Part shown: in pieces, positions 30,638 through 41,240 of the stretch | Position numbering within the stretch: the stretch's first letter is position 1 | How the letters are laid out: every line of letters starts with the position of its first letter | NCBI GenBank assembly: GCA_030060845.1 | Contig: CP094379.1 | Span: 503,737-567,736 of the forward strand | DNA length: 64,000 nt | Direction of reading: 5' to 3' | DNA from: Candidatus Midichloria sp. | GTDB taxonomy: Bacteria; Pseudomonadota; Alphaproteobacteria; Rickettsiales; Midichloriaceae | Notes under the pieces: model-generated | Seen by the model: only the letters and a program-made list of their open reading frames with translations | The model's database searches: none | What the model was told of the DNA's origin: nothing | Program-made: the position numbers and the translations under genes

Positions 30638-32335
30638 ATGCTACATAAAAAACTTATATTGTTTTTTGTATATTTACTTTTATTCAATAACTTTTGTTAC
30701 TCTCATAATATCCTAGGGCTAGTTTCCCAGGAGGAGAGGCTTAGCGAGCCGGTACAATTTGAGTTATCGCAAGAAGGTGATAGGCTATTTATTAATCTAG
30801 CAATAGAAGATGGTTATCACTATATACTCCAATAAAAAAGGTAATATTGGGTATCCATTTCATTTAACTCTTACTAATATAAGCAACTTATCTACTTATA
30901 AGATTTTCTTTCCTGAAGCCCTTACCATAAAAACTAATCCGCATCAGAGCATTAGCTACGTATATGAGAAAAATGCTAGGATTATTGTAGAACTAAAGCC
31001 TGTTGATCCTCAAAAATCTATAAAAGTGCAATTGCACTTAGAATATGGAGCCTGTAAGAGTTTTTGCGCCATATTTAGTAAACAAATCAACCACACATTT
31101 GAACCATCCCGGGCTCAAAAATTTACTTATAGTCATTTAAAAGAATTACTTCTGATGGTGATATTCGGTACCATAGGGGGATTATTTTTTAGTTTTATGC
31201 CCTGCGTTCTTCCAGTACTTTCAATAAAAATTTTTAGCATAGTAAAAAGTAAAAAATTTGATAATAATACTGCCAAAATGGGATTATTGTTTACTATAGC
31301 TGGGGTAATTAGCACGTTTGCAGTGCTGGCTACTGTAGTTATATCTTTAAGAAATTTAGGGCGCTTGGTTGGCTGGGGTATGCATTTTCATGAGCCAATA
31401 TTTCTGATGATATTGGTTATCGTATTAATATTCTTTACCAATAATCTTTGGGGTAATTTTGCAATTAATCTTAAGGTCCAAGGAAAGATTCTAGATAAAT
31501 TAGTTAAATTAGTGAAAAAAACTGGAGTTACTTAAGCAGTCTTGCTTCAGGAGTTTTAACTACACTACTTGCAACGTCATGTACTGCCCATTTTATATCA
31601 ACTTTAGTTGCTTTTGCAACACAAAAATCGTATACAATTTTGCTGATTTATTTAAGCATTGGGATTGGTATGGCAATTCCTTATATGCTAATGATTATCG
31701 CTCCTTAATATACTAAAAATTTTCCCAAAACCTGGCCAATGGATGCTAAAATTGCAAAAAATTATGGCTTTAAGCCTAGTTATAACTATCTTTTGGTTTT
31801 TATATATTCTTTTTTACCAGCTTACCCTTAAAAGCTTTTTATTATTTATTACCATAATCGTTATCACTAAGTTTACTCTATTCAATATTAAAGGTCCAAA
31901 ATACCTGGTAGCCATAACCATGATATTAGCTATTTTTGCAATTACTGCCCCACTATTAATTAATAAATTTGAAACACAGCAGAATTTAGAGTCAAATGCT
32001 GGGTGAGTTCCTTATAATAGCAATACATTATCTCAAGTATTAAAAAAACAAAATTGTATTGTTGGCTGTTACTGCTTCATGGTGCATGAATTGTCATTAT
32101 AATAAGTATTTTGTATTGGAACAACAGAGTATGATTGATTTCTTAGAAAGGTGCAATGTAGTTCTAATTAGAGCTGGCTATACTAAAAGGTCGGAAGGAA
32201 TTAATCAAAAAACATAACCGTATTGGCATACCGCTCAATGTAGTGTATTGCACCAAAAATAATTTAGAAATAATCCTGCCAGAAATTCTATCCCAAAAAG
32301 AGATCGTAAGTGCTATCAATCAGTGTATGCACTAA
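30638..32335 (+). pseudogene. dsbD: dsbD-like thiol:disulfide interchange protein, multiply frameshifted
   Basis: DsbD passes electrons from cytoplasmic thioredoxin to the periplasm. Pieces in order: a signal peptide and N-terminal domain (FELSQEGDRLFINLAI, stopping at 30835), then the DsbD alpha domain (FGTIGGLFFSFMPCVLPVLS, FTIAGVISTF), which stops at 31535. In new frames follow LASGVLTTLLATSCTAHF, membrane helices around 31743-32006, and a thioredoxin-like end AVTASWCMNCHYNK with CxxC. At least four breaks make it non-functional. Confidence 0.88.
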
Positions 32336-32439
32336 GTATATATTTCATAAATTAAAATAATAAATCTACATTACATCGTTGCTAAAATGTATTATAGTTC
32401 TGATATAACCATGCTATAACAAAAGAAAAAGAGAAATAA

Positions 32440-33080
32440 GCAACATTTTTCACTGGCAGCTAACTATAACACTGTAAATGGACCTACAGGAGTGGCAGTA
32501 GGGAGATTTTAATAGAGATGGTAAACTAGATACATCTAACCCAATTATAATTCAAATGCAGTATCTATATTATTAGTAAATGGTGATGGTATATTTCAAT
32601 CCATCGCGTTTTATAGTGTTGAAAGCAATCCTCATGATATAGCAATAGATGATTTTGATAGCGATAGTAGGCTCAATATAGTGAATACTAGTAGTGGTTC
32701 AGCTACAATATCTATTTTACTGAGGAAGAACAATGGCACTTTTAAACCTGCAATTTCTTATAATGTTGGTACTTGATGTTATGGAGTTGCCATAAATGAT
32801 TTCAATAATGATAGCAAACCGGATGTAGTGAGCACTTTATCAGATGCAGTAGTAGCACTGACTTATACCAGAGCAATTGTAGGAAGTGTGATTGGCAGTA
32901 TGGCCACCATTTGTCTTTCTATTTTGTGGCATATATGTAGTTAATTAAAAATAGAGCAGCAGGCACTGATTATTCAGTTACTCCTCTTTCACATGATGTA
33001 GTGGTTCCAGCAGCCTCTTTCGTAATAATCTACACAGTAGAATGTGTAAATAGCTTAATATCACAGCAGATACTATGACT
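32440..33080 (+). pseudogene. FG-GAP/VCBS repeat protein, degraded
   Basis: Plus-strand pieces carry three repeat loops: NTVNGPTGVAVG with FNRDGKLDTSNP; YSVESNPHDIAIDDFDSDSR with FKPAISYNVGT; and YGVAINDFNNDSKPDVVS. A hydrophobic segment and a short tail (TDYSVTPLSHDVVVP) follow. Stops and frame changes interrupt it. Such proteins are usually secreted surface propellers. Bases 32336-32439 hold nothing recognisable. Confidence 0.7.
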
Positions 33081-33292
33081 TGGTATAGGAGCAATTATGA
33101 AGTGTAATATCTATCACTTATAGAAAAATTTTGTGAATTAGACACTTAGTCAAATCAAGCATTTCAGCTTAGGCATTACACCTTTTATTTTGTAACCAGC
33201 GATAATACGTTATTTAGATCTTTCTCTAATTTCTCTTACGGCTGCTTGTAGGTATAATAGCTCTCTAGTTTTAGGAATTGTCAACAAGTAAG

Positions 33293-33700
33293 GTTAAACC
33301 AAGAGAGGATTGTGATATATTATCATCTAAAAAGGAGAAAATGTCAGATCGTCTATATTAAATATCAGAAGATCTATTTAACAAAGAGATATTACCAATA
33401 ATAGGAAAGCATACGACGCCCATTGGAGATAGGCCCCCAAAAATTAGTTATTATAAAAGTATTCTTGTGCGATGCTGAAGATGCTAAGCATCAGTATCCT
33501 GGGGAGAGATGCTAAATTGTGCTAGTATAAAAAGATGAAGATAAAGATTACGATACGAACAAAGTACAAAGCTGGTTAAAGATAATGACATTGAGCCTGA
33601 GATACCTTAAAAGGTATAGAAGAGCGAATTTAGATTTGATAAGACTGCTTATAAATGGAGGCATAGAATAGAGAATTTATTTGGGAAGTTCCTAGCATAA
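33293..33700 (+). mobile_element. IS5 remnant, internally deleted second copy
   Basis: Closely similar to 24130-24350 at its left end, including the leader and the MSDRLY start, then DNA encoding the LFNKEILPII-like segment. Most of the central transposase is deleted: the copy jumps from the SWRGD region to the part matching about 24660-24850. The transposase cannot be functional. The right-hand border is not sharp. Bases 33081-33292 show no gene. Confidence 0.78.
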
Positions 33701-34329
33701 TCAGTTATGATAAAAATTAGTACGTATTCTTACAAGCCTTGGGTCATTGAAATAATGTATCTTCAATCATCAACCGCTCATTTGCCTTTAACCTATACCA
33801 ATAATCTCTGTAAATTCCTTTAATCTCTTTTTCTCTGACTGTAATGTAACATTCTTACAGCTTATTGATTTCTACACCACTTAATTCTATTTTACTTCTT
33901 TTTAACATCATAAAAGTTAGGTTGAATTATGCTATTAAATGCAATTTCCCACTCCCTTAAGCTCTTAACTGATTCATATTGAACCAATATCATAATGGTT
34001 AGATTGTACCTCTTAGCCGTATCCAGGTAAGCTTTTTTTCTCAAGCCCTCACTTTTTCAATAAGAATTTGTCTTTGAATTTTAAGAGATGCATATCATTT
34101 TCATCTCTGTTGATTTTTAAGTTATGAATATTGTTTCTTATATTTGATGAATCCTCTATACTTGTAACCATGTTTTTAAACTATTAAGTAAAGCTGTACC
34201 AGAACTACAGCATAACATTGCATTATGTATTCTTGGATATGGCTATACTTAATTATTTGTTGGATTTAGTATAATTTTAGGTATGATAAGGAAGTATTTT
34301 TTTTATTGTAACTCAAAAGAGTATGGAAG
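33701..34329 (-). pseudogene. Unidentified minus-strand remnant
   Basis: Between the IS5 remnant and bamD, minus-strand readings such as MVTSIEDSSNIRNNI with LKINRDENDMHLLKFKD (about 34070-34170) and LREWEIAFNSIIQP (about 33915-33960) have coding-like composition, interrupted by stops and frame changes. I do not recognise a family. The last ~130 bp before bamD are presumably its promoter region. Confidence 0.3.
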
Positions 34330-35085
34330 ATGAAATGGTTTGAAAGCGAAATTCATGGTGCTATTTTCTTTTTTATTTTGGTCGTGCAAGGATGCAGTTA
34401 CCACGATGAACAAATTATTGTCACGAATCCAAATGCTTTATATGAAGAATCACTTGTTTTAATCCAAAAAGAAAATTTTGAACAAGCAATCAAAAACTTT
34501 GAGGTTATTGATAGAGATTTTCCTGCTTCAGAATCTGCAGTTAAATCAAGTATGATGAAAAGTTATGCCTTTTATTTAAAAGGCGAGTTAATAGATGCAA
34601 TTTTTGCTGCAGAGGATTTTATTAAAAAGTATCCAGTCCATCCAAACGTAGACTATATGTATTATATGAAAGCACTATGCGAATATGATCAAATAGTTGA
34701 TGTTGAGCGTGATCAAAAGCAAACTCTTAAGGCTAAAGAAGCGCTTGAGGAATTAATACTCAAATATCCTCACTCTAAATATCTTGAGGATGCAAAACAG
34801 AAAAGGCTTTATACTTATAATGTAATAGCTGGAAAAGAAATGGCTATTGCAGCCCTTTATCGAAATAAAGGAAAGCTAATTCCTGCATTGATTCGCTATA
34901 GATCGGTTGTAAAAGATTACAATGATACGATCTTTATAGAAGAAGCTTTATATAGGATGACTGAAATATATTATAAAATGGGCATCAAAAAGGAGGCTAA
35001 AATGTATGCTGCAGTTTTGAGTTATAATTACCCAAGCTCGCCCTGGTACAGGAAAGCTTATAATTTAATTCAAGAAACAAAATGA
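34330..35085 (+). CDS. bamD: Outer membrane assembly lipoprotein BamD
   Basis: A 251-residue lipoprotein (lipobox VVQGC, Cys22) with tandem TPR helices (ALYEESLVLIQKENFEQAI; FLKKYPVHPNVDYMYYMKA read as IKKYPVHP; LEELILKYPHSKYLEDAK). BamD is the essential partner of BamA in outer-membrane protein insertion. The family was formerly called ComL. It overlaps murC by four bases (ATGA), indicating translational coupling of envelope functions. Confidence 0.94.
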   Translation: MKWFESEIHGAIFFFILVVQGCSYHDEQIIVTNPNALYEESLVLIQKENFEQAIKNFEVIDRDFPASESAVKSSMMKSYAFYLKGELIDAIFAAEDFIKKYPVHPNVDYMYYMKALCEYDQIVDVERDQKQTLKAKEALEELILKYPHSKYLEDAKQKRLYTYNVIAGKEMAIAALYRNKGKLIPALIRYRSVVKDYNDTIFIEEALYRMTEIYYKMGIKKEAKMYAAVLSYNYPSSPWYRKAYNLIQETK

Positions 35086-36506
35086 ATATTAGTAGCTATT
35101 TTCATAATTACAAGGTCCACTTAATAGGGATTGGCGGTATAGGCATGAGTGCTATAGCTGAGATTCTTTGTAAATGGGGAGGAAAAGTCCAAGGTTCGGA
35201 TATAAGCGAAACTTATATTACTGAACATCTTAGAAAAATCGGGGTAGAGGTAATAATTGGCCACGATCCAAATAACCTCAAAGATGCCTCGCTTGTAATA
35301 AGATCAACAGCAATTAAGGATACTCATGTTGAAGTTGTTGAAGCTAAAAAGCGCTTCCTCAAAATCCTCCATAGAGCCGAAGCTTTAGCTGAAATATTGC
35401 AAGGCTTTAAAACAGTTGCGGTTACTGGCACCCATGGGAAATCAACAACAACAGCCCTTATTGGCGCAATTTGCTTTGAAGCAGGATTGAGCCCCACTAT
35501 AATAAATGGTGCTTTTATGAACCAATTCTCAAGCAATATCTTGATTGACAATGGTAATTTTGCTGTGATAGAGTCTGATGAGTCTGATGAAAGCTTTTTA
35601 GTGCTTCCATCTGATTTAGCTGTAGTTACTAACATGGATGCAGATCATTTAGATTACTATGGCTCTATTAAACGAATGCAAGCAAGCTATAAAAAATTCA
35701 TCTTAAAGACAATTGAAAAAGGTATTTGTCTAATATGTAATGATCACTTGGAATTATCCAAGCTCTCTAAGGGTCTTAACAATTCCAATATAATAACTTA
35801 TGCAATCAATTCTGATGCAAATATACGGGCCAGTAATATTGAGATTACAGAAAATGGTACAACATTTGATCTAACATTTAGTCAAACTTTGTTAGAAAAA
35901 TTTTCTATCAGATCATATCAAGAAAGCAATTTGTTTTTGTCGTTATATGGGCAACATAATATTTATAATGCACTTGCAGCACTAGGGATTGGCTTATCTT
36001 TAGGTGTTAGTATTGATAAGATTAGAGGGAGTTTAAAAAGTTTTAGTGGAGTAAAGAGGCGTTTTACTAAGGTAGGGACGATGGATGGAATTATGATAGT
36101 AGATGATTATGCGCATCATCCAGTAGAAATTCAAGCAACTCTTTCGGTTGCAAACCGTATAGCAAAAATGCGATCTGGCAATGTAATAGCTGTAATGCAG
36201 CCACACCGTTATAGTAGGCTTCTTGAGCTAATGGATGAGTTTGCGCAGTCTTTTACTTGTGCTGATTTTATAATATTGACTGAAGTATATGGAGTGTTAG
36301 AAACAAAAATTGGAAATGTTGATGCAGAAAGTTTAAGAAATAAAATTGTAAATAACGGCAAAGAAGTTACTGGAATTTGTTATCAATATGCCGAGCTGAA
36401 ACCTATGCTGCAAAAAATTGCCAATCAAAATGATATAATAGTCATGATAGGAGCAGGCGATATCACCAAATGGGCCTATAGGTTAGTTACCCAGAGCTTA
36501 GAATAG
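35082..36506 (+). CDS. murC: UDP-N-acetylmuramate--L-alanine ligase
   Basis: A 474-residue cytoplasmic ligase adding the first amino acid to UDP-MurNAc. The Rossmann-like start HLIGIGGIGMSAIAEIL, the ATP-binding VTGTHGKSTTTALIG, the central SDESDESFL and NMDADHLDYY motifs, and the late VDDYAHHPVEI and MQPHRYSR are all intact. In most alphaproteobacteria murC precedes murB-ddl-ftsQ; here it is coupled to bamD instead and murB is 16 kb away. Confidence 0.96.
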   Translation: MNISSYFHNYKVHLIGIGGIGMSAIAEILCKWGGKVQGSDISETYITEHLRKIGVEVIIGHDPNNLKDASLVIRSTAIKDTHVEVVEAKKRFLKILHRAEALAEILQGFKTVAVTGTHGKSTTTALIGAICFEAGLSPTIINGAFMNQFSSNILIDNGNFAVIESDESDESFLVLPSDLAVVTNMDADHLDYYGSIKRMQASYKKFILKTIEKGICLICNDHLELSKLSKGLNNSNIITYAINSDANIRASNIEITENGTTFDLTFSQTLLEKFSIRSYQESNLFLSLYGQHNIYNALAALGIGLSLGVSIDKIRGSLKSFSGVKRRFTKVGTMDGIMIVDDYAHHPVEIQATLSVANRIAKMRSGNVIAVMQPHRYSRLLELMDEFAQSFTCADFIILTEVYGVLETKIGNVDAESLRNKIVNNGKEVTGICYQYAELKPMLQKIANQNDIIVMIGAGDITKWAYRLVTQSLE

Positions 36507-36656
36507 AAAGTAGAGTAAAAGCAAATTGCAGCAAAAGCTGTTGTTCTTCTGCAAATTTGTGCTGGAAGTGTAACAACTATAAAACCTGATGTGACCACAA
36601 ACCTTGCTTAAGAAATTCTTGAATTGGCCAACTGTTACTTCTTTATTATCTATATA

Positions 36657-37320
36657 TTAACCTTTTTCTTGGTTCCATAGTACTAATAATTGATGTGGAT
36701 ATTTTTTTGAAAACTCTACTAATCCCTTTAAATGGCTCTTTTGAACATGGGTAGAGATTTTCACTTCAACCGCATGATTTTGAAATATAAAATTAACTTC
36801 GTAGCCTTCTTTTGTACGCCAAAAATTTATTTCCTATCTTTCTTAAAATTGGCTCTGAGCTGCACTTCAGGTAAAATATAGTCAAATAACTATGAAGCTA
36901 AGTTTCTCTGGGCTTGGACTTTAGCTAGGTAATGGTTTGGGATTAAACCATTATTGAAAATTTTCTTTTAATTTAATTCTCTTAACTCTGCATAACAAAA
37001 GGGCAAAAACAGAAAACGCTACGCTTTGCCTCCAAGCAAGTTTGCACCGGTAGCCTTTAATCTTCTAGCAACTTGATCCACATAACACAAACTATTTATC
37101 TTGGTACAACTCTATTAATGACGTACTTCGTCTGATAACTCTGGGATTTTCTGAACCCCATCTATAATAATGACTATTTTATTAGGATGTGCTAATATTT
37201 TGCCTTCAAGCTGATTCGAGTTTTTTATATACTGCTGAAAGACCCTTGAATCTAATAAATCAATAAAAAATATCGTACATACTTGGATCATATTACCATT
37301 ATATATTTTTTCAAGTATTA
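36657..37320 (-). pseudogene. AAA ATPase with DUF4143 C-terminus, degraded
   Basis: Minus-strand fragments match the ATPase/DUF4143 family: an early segment VFQQYIKNSNQLEGKIL, a Walker-B-like VIIIDGVQKIPEL, the sensor FVLCGSS with RRLKATGANLLGGKA, and a C-terminal end RTKEGYEVNFIF with QNHAVEVKISTHVQKSHLKG. The Walker A region is missing and several frameshifts exist. These proteins are common, frequently decayed accessory genes. Bases 36507-36656 show nothing else. Confidence 0.8.
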
Positions 37321-37376
37321 AAATATATGCTGGAAAGCTTTATAGCTTACCCTGTTGCAAGTGCTACTAACTATCT

Positions 37377-37916
37377 TTATATATCGATAGTTTTTAACTC
37401 TCCTAAAAAGCTTTGAGTACGCATTTTTGATGAGGCATTATATACTCCTCTTGTAGTCATACAATGATGTTCTGCTTCAACTATTACTGCAACACCCTTG
37501 GCTTTTAATTCATTAAAAATAGCTTGTGCAATTTGAGCCGTCATTCTTTCTTGAATTTGAAGCCTTTTTGAAAATACCTCAACTAATCTAGCTAATTTAC
37601 TGATTCCTACCACTTTTTTATCAGGCAGATATGCAATATGCACGAACCCTATAATAGGTGCCATATGATGTTCACAAAATGACTCAAACCTTATGTCTTT
37701 TAGAATAATTACATCTTGGTAGTTAGCGATTTCTGAGAAAGAAACATTTAATATTTCTTTCGGATCTTGTTTATACCCACTAAAATACTCCTCGTAGCTT
37801 TCAACTACTCTTGCAGGAGTTTCAATTAAACCTTCTCTTGATGGATCCTCTCCTATCCATTTTAAAATAGTTTTAATTGCTTCAATTGCCTCATTTTTAG
37901 TAACTTTTTTGTCCAT
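37377..37916 (-). CDS. folE: GTP cyclohydrolase I
   Basis: A 179-residue enzyme converting GTP to dihydroneopterin triphosphate, the entry to tetrahydrofolate. Zinc ligands are visible in FESFCEHHMAPI (Cys and His) and AEHHCMTTRG (second Cys). The QERMTAQIAQAI segment is conserved. The size matches compact bacterial forms. It lies six bases downstream of tsaE. Confidence 0.95.
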   Translation of the reverse strand: MDKKVTKNEAIEAIKTILKWIGEDPSREGLIETPARVVESYEEYFSGYKQDPKEILNVSFSEIANYQDVIILKDIRFESFCEHHMAPIIGFVHIAYLPDKKVVGISKLARLVEVFSKRLQIQERMTAQIAQAIFNELKAKGVAVIVEAEHHCMTTRGVYNASSKMRTQSFLGELKTIDI

Positions 37917-37922
37917 ATAAAT

Positions 37923-38336
37923 TTAGTAAGAGATATTTATTATTCTATGATCCTGCTCTTCAGCAAAGTCGATATACACCTTTATCGCATCACTTGGCAA
38001 CATATTTGCTGCAATTTCAGGCCATTCTATAATAGAGATACTAGACTCCAACGCTTCATCTATACTGATATAATTTAGCTCCTCTAAATTTTTTACCCTA
38101 TATAGATCAAAATGCGATACCTGACTATTGTTGCCCTCATAAGTCTGTATTATATTAAATGTTGGGCTGGTTACCTCTTCATTACCGGTTAATTCTTTGA
38201 TCAGAGCTTTAGAAAAGGTAGTTTTTCCTACTCCTAAATTGCCAAAAAGACATATTACTGCACCTTTTTTTACTTTTTTTGCTAAATTTGCAGCAATAAT
38301 TTGCATTTCTGATAAATTACATTTTTTATCTATCAT
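37923..38336 (-). CDS. tsaE: tRNA t6A biosynthesis ATPase TsaE
   Basis: A 137-residue P-loop ATPase that drives the TsaBCDE cycle of N6-threonylcarbamoyladenosine synthesis. The Walker A LFGNLGVGKTTFSKALI, the TSPTFNI threonine motif, HFDLYRV and SIIEWPE are present. It is sandwiched between the SIMPL gene and folE with 5-9 bp gaps, so the four minus-strand genes probably form one transcript. t6A is the substrate for MtaB, also in this window. Confidence 0.93.
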   Translation of the reverse strand: MIDKKCNLSEMQIIAANLAKKVKKGAVICLFGNLGVGKTTFSKALIKELTGNEEVTSPTFNIIQTYEGNNSQVSHFDLYRVKNLEELNYISIDEALESSISIIEWPEIAANMLPSDAIKVYIDFAEEQDHRIINISY

Positions 38337-38345
38337 TGTGCAAAT

Positions 38346-39173
38346 TCATTTTTCTATATAATAATCAACGCTTGCAACAACTCTCAGAACTTTTTCTATA
38401 AAATAAGCTTCATTGCTACTATATTGACCAGCGCCATAGTTTGCATGTGGATCGAGCCCAGCACTACTTGTTGTCGCCTCTCTAGAATATATGCTAAAAG
38501 CACCTTGAGATGCATGTTCTATATCACATACCTTATTATTTGAAGGCTTAAATTGCTTTACTGCTTTTTGTGCCTCTTGCATTGCTTTAGACAACATCCC
38601 AGGCTTTGCTTTATTTAATTTGGTAAACAAGTATCTTGGGGAATAACAAGAACTATTATAACCATCGTAAGAAAGGGTTACCATCTCTTTTAATAACTCA
38701 TTTATGTTCTTGCTAGTTCTATGTACAGCTTCAATGTTAGAGTTCTTTATTATCAATTGATGATCAACAGAAAAACGCTTAGCTTTATTGTGTTCATCGT
38801 AATATTTTTGAGCAATTTTATTATATATACACATAGTGTCTTGCTCTATTTCCTTATTTTCTATGTCATATTTTTTAAGATAGGTTAAAATCTTTCCTAT
38901 ACCTGCCTCAATTTTGTCTCTAACAACTTCAAATTCATCTCCACTCTCACTAACTGGAATAACCCAAATTACAGAGTCAGCCTTTATAACTCTTTCAGCT
39001 AAGTCTTTGATAAACACCGATTCACGGTTTTTCTGCACATTAATTAATCCATTTCTTATTATAATTGAGCTGACTAACACTATGACAAGTGATGATAGTA
39101 TAGCACCATACCTATAACACCATCTTTTATGATCAACACTATTTGTAGTCTCGATATCTTTTGTTTTTTTCAT
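38346..39173 (-). CDS. SIMPL (DUF541) domain periplasmic protein
   Basis: A 275-residue protein with one N-terminal membrane helix (about residues 25-45) acting as anchor. The extracytoplasmic SIMPL region follows (GIGKILTYLKKYDIENKEIE, FSVDHQLIIKNSNIEAV) and ends near VVASVDYYIEK. The conserved AAQGAFSI-like stretch appears as ASQGAFSIYSR. The function of the family is unresolved in bacteria. Its ATG overlaps the ancestral rluB stop (ATGA), so it was originally coupled to that pseudouridine synthase gene. Confidence 0.75.
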   Translation of the reverse strand: MKKTKDIETTNSVDHKRWCYRYGAILSSLVIVLVSSIIIRNGLINVQKNRESVFIKDLAERVIKADSVIWVIPVSESGDEFEVVRDKIEAGIGKILTYLKKYDIENKEIEQDTMCIYNKIAQKYYDEHNKAKRFSVDHQLIIKNSNIEAVHRTSKNINELLKEMVTLSYDGYNSSCYSPRYLFTKLNKAKPGMLSKAMQEAQKAVKQFKPSNNKVCDIEHASQGAFSIYSREATTSSAGLDPHANYGAGQYSSNEAYFIEKVLRVVASVDYYIEK

Positions 39174-39858
39174 TTGTTTTTAAGATATTTCTCAAAGATT
39201 TTTAGGTCTACTTCTATTATTAAATTTTTTTCTAAGTCATTCAAGTAAAATTTCCCATATTCTAATCTGATCAATCTATTGACTTACAAGCCAAAGCGTT
39301 CCATCACTGTTCGTATTTCTCTATTTTTTCCTTCAGTAAGCGAAACCAGGATCTAAGAACTATTGCCTTATTTTTTTCAATAACTCAACTCTTATACTAC
39401 GGTATTTAACCTTATTAGTAACCACTCCATCAGCGAGTTGTTTTATATGGTTGCGACATTTATACTTTCTTGATTATGCCGAGTTATGGCTTTCTAAATG
39501 ATGTGCGAGGTTGGGTCATTGGTTAATACCTTCAGTGTTATAATCACAAGCTTGCCAACTGATATTATATTCGTTGTAAATCATGTAGTAATTAAGAAAA
39601 TACAGCAGTTCTATTTTATGGAGCATTATTGGTAGTAATAGTCCCTTTTGGTTTATTATAAAGCCATAATCTAGGCTTGGTAATAAGGTTAATTATTTCT
39701 CTCTCAATTGAAATTTTGTCTTGTACGTTAACTATAGTTGCACAATTTACTATAGCTTCATTATTAACTGAAACCTCTCATCTTAGTATCAACTCTTCAG
39801 CTTTTCTTCTTGAACAATATCCAGAATGAGAAATAAATTTGGCTAACCTATAGTCCAC
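39170..39858 (-). pseudogene. rluB: rluB-type 23S rRNA pseudouridine synthase, frameshifted
   Basis: From a GTG at 39858 the S4 domain reads MDYRLAKFISHSGYCSRRKA with EELILR, then a stop, then LWLYNKPKGTITTN. Later pieces are QLADGVVTNKVKYRSIRVEL and LIRLEYGKFYLNDLEKNLIE, the RluB C-terminal pattern. The catalytic GRLD motif is not readable. The stop overlaps the SIMPL ATG. Multiple stops and frameshifts rule out function. Confidence 0.87.
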
Positions 39859-39882
39859 AACAAAACATTAAAGAGGGAAAAG

Positions 39883-39913
39883 AAAAAATCCCAACTGCTT
39901 TCGTAATTGGGAT
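39883..39913 (-). terminator. Rho-independent terminator of the BI-1 gene
   Basis: Read on the minus strand, ATCCCAA...TTGGGAT forms a 7-bp stem with a 12-nt loop and is followed by TTTTTTCTTTT. It lies 25 bp after the Bax-inhibitor gene stop and separates it from the rluB-SIMPL-tsaE-folE unit. Confidence 0.78.
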
Positions 39914-39937
39914 CTTAATTTATCTAATTAGCTTTTT

Positions 39938-40657
39938 TTAATTACGTCTTTCGCCAAAGAAATGCAATAAGTTAATGAATAGATTTATAAAATTCATGTA
40001 TAGGCCTAAGGCACCGAATACAGCAATTTTTTCAGCAGAGGATAAATCATTTGCAATTTGGTAATATATGCTTTTTAATCTTTGTGTCTCGTAGGCGGTT
40101 AAGAAGGAAAATATACTAACTCCAGCTATTGAAATAATAAAGGACATGGCATTACTTTGCGTGAACAGGTTAACAACGGAAGCAATGATAATACCGATAA
40201 GACCCATCATAAAGAAAGAGCTTATTGTTGATAGGTCTTTTTTTGTAGTATAACCATAAATGCTCATAGCCCCAAATGCAGAAGCAGTAATAAAGAAAGC
40301 CCTAGCAATACTGGTGCCAGTATAGACCCAAAATAAAGAGGCTGTAGAAATCCCAATTAAAGCAGAGTAAACCCATAAGGATACACGTGCTCCTTCATTA
40401 CTCAGATACACAAACCTTGTATTCATAAAAATTGCCATACCTAGCGGAGCAAAGATGATAATCCATCTTAAAGGACTACCAAAGATTACATTCATAAGCG
40501 CTGGTGAAGATGCCACTAAAAATGCAACTAAGCCGGTTAAACCTAATGCAATTGACATATGTTTGTAAACTGCAATCATATAAGAGCGCAACCCAGCATC
40601 CAAGGCACCGATTTTGGTTGCTGTGAAGCTATTAGTACCCATTTTACTATAACTCAT
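39938..40657 (-). CDS. Bax inhibitor-1/YccA family membrane protein
   Basis: A 239-residue protein with seven predicted membrane segments. It starts MSYSKMGTNSF and includes the LGLYMNFINLFINLLHFFGERRN C-terminus (read in two parts), typical of alphaproteobacterial BI-1 proteins. The family includes calcium-leak channels such as BsYetJ; the role in this organism is unknown. It is monocistronic with a clear terminator. Confidence 0.88.
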   Translation of the reverse strand: MSYSKMGTNSFTATKIGALDAGLRSYMIAVYKHMSIALGLTGLVAFLVASSPALMNVIFGSPLRWIIIFAPLGMAIFMNTRFVYLSNEGARVSLWVYSALIGISTASLFWVYTGTSIARAFFITASAFGAMSIYGYTTKKDLSTISSFFMMGLIGIIIASVVNLFTQSNAMSFIISIAGVSIFSFLTAYETQRLKSIYYQIANDLSSAEKIAVFGALGLYMNFINLFINLLHFFGERRN

Positions 40658-40866
40658 ACTATATACCCAATTAATTTTGAATTATAGCATCAATATATAT
40701 CTCTTAATTAGAATTTGCAAGGTCTTAAAGAAAATAAAAAATAAGTATTTTTTTCTTTACACACCTATTTCAACTCAACCTTGCTGAATTAAATTTAAAG
40801 TACAAAATTCTGAAATATTATACATAATAATGGTTATATTACGTTTAATTCAAAGAGGTATAAAAA

Positions 40867-41240
40867 ATGAAAGACGACAGTGGTAAAAAAATTTATGAGC
40901 AGAAAATATCAGTGGTGAATTTCCAAATTTACAAGAATTTAGCAGTTATGTATAATTTGGGACAAATAGCAATAATTTTTTACTTCTTGCAAGGTATGAA
41001 ACTGCTTTAACCCAAATTTTTAATAAAAGCCAGGAACTTAGAGAAGTATGTACGTGAATTCATTGATAACCTTGTTAGTACTCTTCCAGAGGACAAGAAG
41101 GGTAAGTTTCATAATTAAAATGTAGAAAGTACTTTGCAGAAAGCTAAATTAAAAAAGGCTCTCTTGATAATTTTGCACAGCTCATAGACTAATTTCATCG
41201 AAACCTTAATTTTTTAAAGAGTAAAAGATGAAGAGGTACT
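40867..41240 (+). pseudogene. Unidentified helical protein remnant
   Basis: After AAAGAGGTATAAAA, an ATG at 40867 opens MKDDSGKKIYEQKISVVN, which soon loses frame. In successive frames follow LLARYETALTQIFNKSQEL, YVREFIDNLVSTLPEDKKGK and VESTLQKAKLKKALL. The helical, charged pattern is phasin-like, but I cannot assign a family. The rest of 40658-41724 is AT-rich, contains the presumed promoters of the flanking genes, and has no gene I recognise. Confidence 0.45.

Noticed and set aside
36657..37320. DUF4143 ATPase considered as a toxin or defence gene
   Set aside because: The Walker A region is missing and several frames are broken; the family is a generic accessory ATPase.
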